Part shown: positions 58,347 through 64,000 of the stretch, piece after piece
Layout: each line of letters starts with the position of its first letter
Position numbering within the stretch: position 1 is the stretch's first letter
Origin: Chelonoidis abingdonii
Taxonomy: Eukaryota > Chordata > Testudines > Testudinidae
Direction: 5' to 3'
DNA: 64,000 bases
Assembly: GCF_003597395.2 (NCBI RefSeq)
Contig: NC_133770.1
Coordinates: 5,839,292 to 5,903,291 of the forward strand
Notes under the pieces: generated by a model
Databases searched by the model: none
What the model saw: the letters and a program-made list of their open reading frames with translations, nothing else
Told to the model about the DNA's origin: nothing
Program-made: the position numbers and the translations under genes

Positions 58347-58434
58347 GACTCCTTTCTGCAGCTTCCTCACCACTTTTGGTTCACTGTCCATGCAGATAGC
58401 GCTTAGCTTTCCATCGGGGGAGCAGAATGGATAT
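58347..58434 (-). CDS. TUBZ exon with MDSEPKVV
   Basis: Acceptor TCCTTTTCAG; encodes YPFCSPDGKLSAICMDSEPK and VVRKLQKGV, matching the tubulin VDMEPKVI-type strand. The strong donor GTGAGA after GTC gives phase 0. A protein-level fit would prefer five bases more (to 58342), where there is no GT. Confidence 0.8.
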
Positions 58435-58718
58435 CTGAAAAGGACACAAGCTGTGTGTATGGGAAGCCCTCTTCCCTGAAGCGTGATCTGGACTCCACCT
58501 AGCAGGGTGCTCAGCACAGGAGTTCAAGAGCATCCATTCCTGAAGGCGACTGGGTAAATACACTGCAAAGGAGTTCCCAACAACTCTGATCACCATAGCA
58601 AATCCTTCCTGAACTCAGGGAACAGTCCAGCCCTGCCCTACCCTGGGAAGATGAGCTGGATGACTTACTAGATCTTCTCCAGCTCTCTTTTCTAGGCAGC
58701 TGTTACTTCTCAGTTACT

Positions 58719-59853
58719 CCTGAGGGCATTCTGCACCAAAACATTAAAAATTCTGCAAAGTTCTGCAAATTTTATTTGTTAAATAAATGTGGAGGCTCCA
58801 GCATAGCAGTGAGGAGCACAGGCCACAGGCTGCACAGAGGTGGGAGATCACTCTGCAGCTCCCACCCTGGTACACAGACTCAGTGGTGAGGGTGCACCCA
58901 ACCCTGACATTGCGCAAGAACTGGGCCTGCCCCAGAAACGCCCCTGAGCCAGATGCCCCAGGTGTGGGCAGACAGGCTTAGCAAGATAGGATCCAAGTGT
59001 GGAAGGGTTTAGTGTGGGGGATCTAGGTATGGGTTGAGAGGGTTCTGTGCGGGGCAATCTGGGTGCGGCTCAGAGGGGGATCCGGGTGCAGGGGGATCTG
59101 CATGCACAGGGCCTTGATGAAGGCTTCTGGGTGCAATGGCAGTGGGACTCTGCAGGGGGGGTCCAGGTGAAGGTGGTTGGGGTTCAGCAGGAGGTGGTCT
59201 GGGTGTGAGGGGGGATAGAGCTCAGCAGAGGGGTCTGAGTGTGGGGGGTTCAGATGCTGGGGAGTGGGGTGAGGATCTGGGTGAGAGTGGCTCATCGGGG
59301 TGGTCCAGGTGCAGGGGGAATGGGACTCATCAGGGGGATTCTGAATGCAGGGGGGTGATGCTCAGTGGAAGGGTCTGGGTATGTGGTGGTCTGGATGCAC
59401 AGGGGTTGGGTGGATGGGGAAAAACATCTTTCTCCCTGGAGCTGAGGAGTGATGGGTACAGGAAGCTGGAGGCGGGCGGGGGAGGGGAGTTTGCAGAGCT
59501 TCCTGCTGCTGGGGGAGAAGTCTGGGGGTGAGTCTGACACTGTCCTGGATGCTGTGCAGGGGAAAAGGAAGTCCTGTCCATCCCAGCCCAGCCAGGACTA
59601 GCAGTTGAGCCTGGCATGGGATAGGAGCAACCAGCTGGGTCTTCCCCCTGTCCCGTCCTGAGTCTGCCCCACAGTGATTTGCCTCTCTGCTGGCTTCCTT
59701 GGGCACCCGAAACATACTACTGGGGATGACTGAATGATTGCTCTTGTGGGTCCCCTTTGTTTCCCCATCAGAAAGTCATTTTTCTGCGGGGAAGCAAAGA
59801 CATCTGCGGGAGACAAATTCTGCACATGCGCAGTGGTGCAGAATTCCCCCAGG
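58719..59853. mobile_element. Repeat with G-rich minisatellite body
   Basis: Left end CCTGAGGGCATTCTGCACC and right end GGTGCAGAATTCCCCCAGG are inverse. From about 58990 to 59410 the body is a degenerate G-rich tandem array of GGGTGCAGGGGGATCTG-like units. Confidence 0.75.
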
Positions 59854-60335
59854 ACTACTCAGTGCAGTTCCAAGGGTATTTTCCTCCAAGGGTAGAAACA
59901 GTTACATTTATTCATATTTATATTGGAATTTGGACTCTAAACCCAGAGTTTTACATACCTTTCCCTTGGCTCAACCATGCTGGCAGGGGGAATGCCTGCC
60001 TTTGATCGGAGGCCAGCAAGGGAAGATTTTGATCAACACCATTAATCCTTCTGCCCCATCTTGCAGCGTGCCTGTGTTTAAAATGGTCTGTGGAAAGTGA
60101 ACTGGAACAATGATCTTATTGTTATCAGAAATATAAAGCTAGGAGTGCTCTACAAGGCTGCATGCGGCCTTGTGGTAGGACTGCCAGCTGCACAGAGACT
60201 GCAGAAGAACTACAATTGCCCTCTGTTAAGAGCTGGGATGGATCACTTAACTCATTTGACTCCAAGTACAAGCAGGTATAGGCTTATGAGTAGCTTAAAA
60301 CTGGTTCCCTTCTTAGAACTGCAGAGGTACCACAC

Positions 60336-60439
60336 CCATCAGCCTCTGCATGCGGCACATTCTCACTGGTTAGGATCTGCCACCACTCCTCGCCAATCTG
60401 ATTGCCACATTGGCCAATGTGTAGCCACACAGCAGACAT
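60336..60439 (-). CDS. TUBZ exon with start codon and GQCGNQ motif
   Basis: ATG at 60439, read MSAVWLHIGQCGNQIGEEWW, contains the nucleotide-binding GQCGNQ loop near residue 9, as in all tubulins. The exon ends phase 2 before donor GTGTGG, which joins correctly to the next exon. A CAG acceptor-like site lies four bases before ATG, so an untranslated exon may be upstream. Confidence 0.85.
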
Positions 60440-60552
60440 TGCCCTGAGAGCAGAAATACACACAAAAATGTAGGCAGTACATACTTTAAAGAGTCAATGT
60501 CAAGTCCTTAAACTCAATTTCTGACCTGCCAAGAATGTATTATAATCTAATA

Positions 60553-60861
60553 CAGCGGTTCTCAAACTGGGGGTCAGGACCCCAAAGTGGGTTGCGACTC
60601 TGTTTTAATGGGGTCACCAGGGCTGGTTTAGACTTGCTGGGGCCCGGGGCTGAAGCTGATGCCTGAGCCCCAGTGCCCTTGGCTGAAGCCAACACCTGAG
60701 GGCTTTGGCTTTGACCATGAATGGTGGGATTCAGGTTAAAGGCCTTCCGCTTCCCCCCACATGGGGTGGTGAGACTGGGGCAGGCTCAGGCCTCCTGGGG
60801 TCGTGTAGTAATTTTTATTGTCAGAAGGGGGTTGCAGTGCACTGAAGTTTCAGAACCCCTG
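60553..60861. mobile_element. Non-autonomous hAT element
   Basis: Ends CAGCGGTTCTCAAAC and GTTTCAGAACCCCTG; flanks ATCTAATA and ATCGGATA agree at six of eight. Same family as 47066-47420; lies just upstream of the TUBZ start exon. Confidence 0.85.
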
Positions 60862-62984
60862 ATCGGATACATTGCTGCCAAGAACTAAATATACACAAAC
60901 TACCAGTTCTGCAGACCCTACGATAATCCCATGTTTTGTGCTTCTTCTGCAGGGGCAATGAACTAGCAAACAGAGAATTGTGTGCGACACTAATTGATGA
61001 GGCTGGGCCAAAAGAAAGCATAGGCCAGATCCTCAGGTGGTATAAATGGATGTTGTTCCAATGAGAAACAGACAATATATTTCATGCCTCCAAAGACAAA
61101 AAGGACGGAGGTTCACAGGACAGCCCCTGACTTCAGCCAGGGTTTGTGGGGATTCACCACTTCTGAAAAGAATCAGGCCCGAAAAGAAATGTGAGTTGTT
61201 GTTAACTAAACAGTCATCATCCAAACAGACTCTATGCTCCCCCCCTTGGAAACACAGGGATGGAGCGGCCAAGGAGGAATTGACATTTGCAAGAGGGTAA
61301 ATGCTACAATGAACAGGAAATCATAATTTTTAAATTCTCTCTCAGGGCCAGAGCCACAGGCCCTTAGCGCAGGTCATTGCCTGTCTGTAGCTGTAGGGGA
61401 CAGAATCAAAGCTGCCTGGATGGCTGATGAAAGACTAGCCCCCACCTTCCAGACACCCCCTTGGTTTTATTCTGCCTCAGGTAGCTACTGGCAGGGTAGT
61501 GGAATCCAGCACCTACCGCGATAGACAGAACGTTCATTAGTAATGTGGATAACATTTGGTCTAATTTGGACATATTGGTCACCCTAAAAAGGTGGGGAGG
61601 GAGTTAGAGGTTGTCCCTCTCCTGTCTGGAGTCAGCAAAGTGCAACCCACACTCCCGGATGGCAGAGAAAGGTCTAAGGAGGAGACGAAGGCTGTGTCCC
61701 TTCCACTCCGTTCCCCTGTCAGAAGGTGCAGGAGGAGAGGTTTGCACCTTACGCACTCTGGCCTTCTCATCCGCTGGGACCGGGGAGGATCTGCTTTGGC
61801 CCCCTTCTCTGACCCAGGCGTCAGCTCCACAGGTGCTCCCCACCTGTGGGGAGTCTGACAACCAGGCTGAGACTGTCTGGAAGGATGATGGGAAAAAGAA
61901 GAGAGCCACCCAACCACTGGAGGCGCTTGCACCAGAGGACAGGGGCCTAGTGTGGGGAAAACCATAAGCAGGAGTGGGCAAATCCACCACAGAGGGCGCA
62001 AGGAGTGGCATAGAAGACCACTTGTGACATGCATCCCTGCATGGCACAGATCATCTCCTCCCCTCCCCCGGCCCTTTCCCTGCTAAGCAGTTCAGTCTCC
62101 ATCCCTTAGGAAGTCAGGAATTATGCATGGACCTCCCAGACTTCCTGCTCAGGGCAACAAGGAAACAAAACCACCAAGCACGATTCAAAGCAGTATTGGG
62201 CTGTTTAGCCCCAGGGGGGGCTCTGCACTTGGGTTGCTGGAAACCCCTTTGGATATGGAGGTCCTTGGCAGCTTGGAACATAGCATGTCTGGGAAGGCCC
62301 CTCTGGCAGAACACTTCACGGGCAATCTGAGGAATAGAAAGGTTGGCAGGAATGGGCGGCGGAGGGAGCCTAGGCTAACCAGACCCCACTTAAGCTGCAG
62401 TCAGCCATTCCACAGCTGCCAGGCTAACAGAACCCTGCTCACTGACAGTCAACCAAGTTCCATGGAGCCAGCCTTGGAGGGCTGAGAGGGAGGGTTGAGA
62501 AGGAGGGCAGCCCAGAGGTGGAGGAACAAACAGGGGGCAAGGGGACCTCTGGCCCATCACTTATTTCTGACTACATTTATCTGCCTGCTTTAACCCAGGT
62601 GTGAGTCAGCCCTCCTAGAAGCCAGAGCGAGAAAAGGGATAGCCAGCCTTACAAGCCGCAGTATCCTTCTCACGGCTACTTCTCGAAGCACAGAAAGCGA
62701 GGCTACAGCAAAAGCAGATGAAACAAGTCTAAGTCAGAAAGGGAAGAAGATTTCTTCCCTTAATGCAAATTCCAACACTAGAAGTAACCCCTGACTGTGG
62801 TCAGGAGAGGGCCAACAAGCCACTCCCGGGGACAGGGGGAAGGGGAGGATACTAAAATGCAAGGACCAGTGCCCTCTCTCAATGGTGGATAGATGGGTCC
62901 TGGATGTGGTTCGACAAAGGAATGGCAAACTTTTCAAAGAGTCCGAACCAGCCTTTTCTCCCTTCTCCACTCAAATCTGCAGAA
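60862..62984. other. Region upstream of TUBZ
   Basis: No gene recognised. A TGGTCACCCTA end of the Tc1/mariner-like MITE remains near 61577-61588. Several open frames (61579-62047, 62114-62485) overlap on both strands and show no family motif. Confidence 0.4.
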
Positions 62985-63190
62985 GATGCAGAAGGCCACA
63001 AACAATCATTTGCAAATAGATATAATAGAGAGAGTTCCTGAGGTGGAGGAGATGTTTTCCAGCCATTACTCAATCCTATTTCCGGTACCCAAGAGATCCG
63101 GACGGCTAGATCGGTGTTGGACTTAACACCTGAACAAGTTCATAAGGAGGACCAGATTCAAGATGGAGACCTTGAAGTCGATACCAGTGG
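62985..63190 (+). mobile_element. Reverse-transcriptase relic, DIRS-like
   Basis: Reads DIIERVPEVEEMFSSHYSIL, FPVPKRSG, then in another frame KFIRRTRFKMETLKSI, the order seen in DIRS-type (tyrosine-recombinase) retrotransposon RTs before the catalytic block. Frameshifted and truncated. A Gypsy-type origin cannot be excluded. Confidence 0.55.
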
Positions 63191-63469
63191 CGATTTGCCA
63201 GTCAACTCAAGGGATGCTGTCCTTCATGTTCCAAATCACTAGCTGCACAATAATAATCAATGGACATGGTAATAAGAGGTACAAAATACATAGGAATGAG
63301 AGTAGGTTATGCTGGCAGGGGAATGGCACTATGTGAAAGAAAGTCAAATATAATAAAAATCTTAAGTTAAACTGTACCATAGAATCTCTATGGATAGAAA
63401 TTCCATGCTTGAATAATAAGAGTATAGGAGTAGGAATATACTCCTGACCACCTGACCAAAATGGTGATG

Positions 63470-64000
63470 GTGATTGCGAAATTCTCAAAAAAAAGTTAGA
63501 GAGGCTACAAAAATACACATACACGAAAACCCAACAACAACAACGGGGGATTTCAGCTATCCCCATATTGACTGGGTACATGTCACCTCACATCGGGATG
63601 CAGAGATCAAATTTCTAGACACCATAAATGACTGCTTCTTAGAGCAGCGAGCTAGCCTCTCCCCTTCTGGGTTCCAGGGCAATTCTTGATTTAGACCTAA
63701 GTGGCATAGGATCTGGTCCAAGAAGTGACTAGAGCTGAACCACTCAGTTATAGTGACCCTAATGTAATTAAATTTAACATCCTTGTAGGGAAGAAAATAC
63801 CAAAGAAACCCACCACAGTAGCATTTAACTTTAAAAAAGGAAACTACAAAACATTAGGCTACTTAAACAGAAATTAAAAAGGAACAGTTACAAGAGTGAA
63901 ATCCCTGCAAGCAAATGTTTTAAAAACCACCATAGAGGGCCAAATTAAAAGTATACCCCAATAAAAAAGGACCAAAACAAAGACACCGCCATGGCTAAAC
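63470..64000 (+). mobile_element. CR1 LINE, endonuclease part, running out of the window
   Basis: Contains GDFSYPHIDWVHVTSHRDAE and KFLDTINDCFLEQ, the end of the CR1 endonuclease domain, followed by its downstream linker. Stops and frameshifts are present. The RT part would lie beyond 64000. Confidence 0.9.

Larger units (their letters stand above)
42444..60439 (-). pseudogene. Zeta-tubulin gene (TUBZ), possibly decaying
   Basis: This is a tubulin-superfamily gene on the minus strand, convergent with KIF9. Exons in order: 60336-60439 (start codon, IGQCGNQIGEEWW, the tubulin N-terminal signature), 58347-58434 (ICMDSEPKVVRKLQ), 57222-57274 (MRGRGNNWAFG), 55057-55189 (SLRKEVERRDCY, HSLSGGTG), 52659-52800 (SSQLCEAIRDEYSLGQ, SPLQHYNSLLCLSWLQ), 50973-51155, 49936-50031 (EPWELLRSVC), a tentative 49506-49577, 46482-46639 (AYRCVPWNPFPLHCW) and 42444-42676 (YLHWYWRYGREEEDFQQAF). 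It resembles delta-tubulin but differs throughout, and delta lies elsewhere in vertebrates, so zeta is the best call. Zeta-tubulin belongs to the basal foot of multiciliated cells. A frameshift in the GGTG exon and odd splice sites there suggest loss of function; an assembly error is possible. Confidence 0.72.

Noticed and set aside
59023..59617. Several long open frames on both strands
   Set aside because: They follow the G-rich tandem array inside a repeat element.
42444..60439. Delta-tubulin (TUBD1) as the identity of the second gene
   Set aside because: The exons align with delta in outline but diverge at most positions, and TUBD1 sits at an unrelated locus in vertebrates; zeta fits better, though only a tree would settle it.

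Overview
The window is vertebrate nuclear DNA, most likely from a turtle (a crocodilian is the main alternative). Three things point there: short exons with GT-AG introns, many CR1 LINE tails, and a rich set of short DNA transposons (hAT, Tigger, Harbinger-like and Tc1/mariner-like elements with readable target-site duplications) together with a repeat of the turtle/crocodile 'gtggcacctt...actaacacggctac' type. No bacterial-type operon, CRISPR array, tRNA or rRNA gene was seen.

Layout. (1) 1-3700: the 5' end of KLHL18 on the minus strand. Only its first coding exon is visible (3228-3365); the rest of 1-3227 is its first intron. A GC-rich CpG-island promoter at about 3230-3700 is shared head-to-head with KIF9 and carries a 13/14-like RFX X-box. 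(2) 3700-39365: KIF9 on the plus strand, a ciliary kinesin. All 20 coding exons can be read with consistent phases, giving an 809-residue open frame. Its introns hold CR1 LINEs, nested hAT and Tigger elements, a large foldback element and an unexplained 690-nt open stretch. (3) 39366-42443: repeat-bearing spacer. (4) 42444-60439: a second tubulin-superfamily gene on the minus strand, convergent with KIF9. It has an N-terminal GQCGNQ exon, a MDSEPKVV exon, a GRGNNWAFG exon, a GGTG exon and a typical C-terminal exon. It is best explained as zeta-tubulin (TUBZ), a basal-body tubulin absent from placental mammals. This copy shows a frameshift in the GGTG exon and irregular splice sites around it, so it may be a decaying gene. 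(5) 60440-64000: upstream of TUBZ, holding a hAT element, a DIRS-like reverse-transcriptase relic and the 5' part of a CR1 LINE running out of the window.

How the genes relate: KIF9 moves on axonemal microtubules, zeta-tubulin belongs to the basal-body apparatus of ciliated cells, and the X-box in the KIF9/KLHL18 promoter fits ciliary transcription by RFX factors. KLHL18 is a CUL3 adaptor and is the conserved neighbour of KIF9 in other vertebrates. The main points for follow-up are the KIF9-TUBZ linkage and the apparent erosion of TUBZ.
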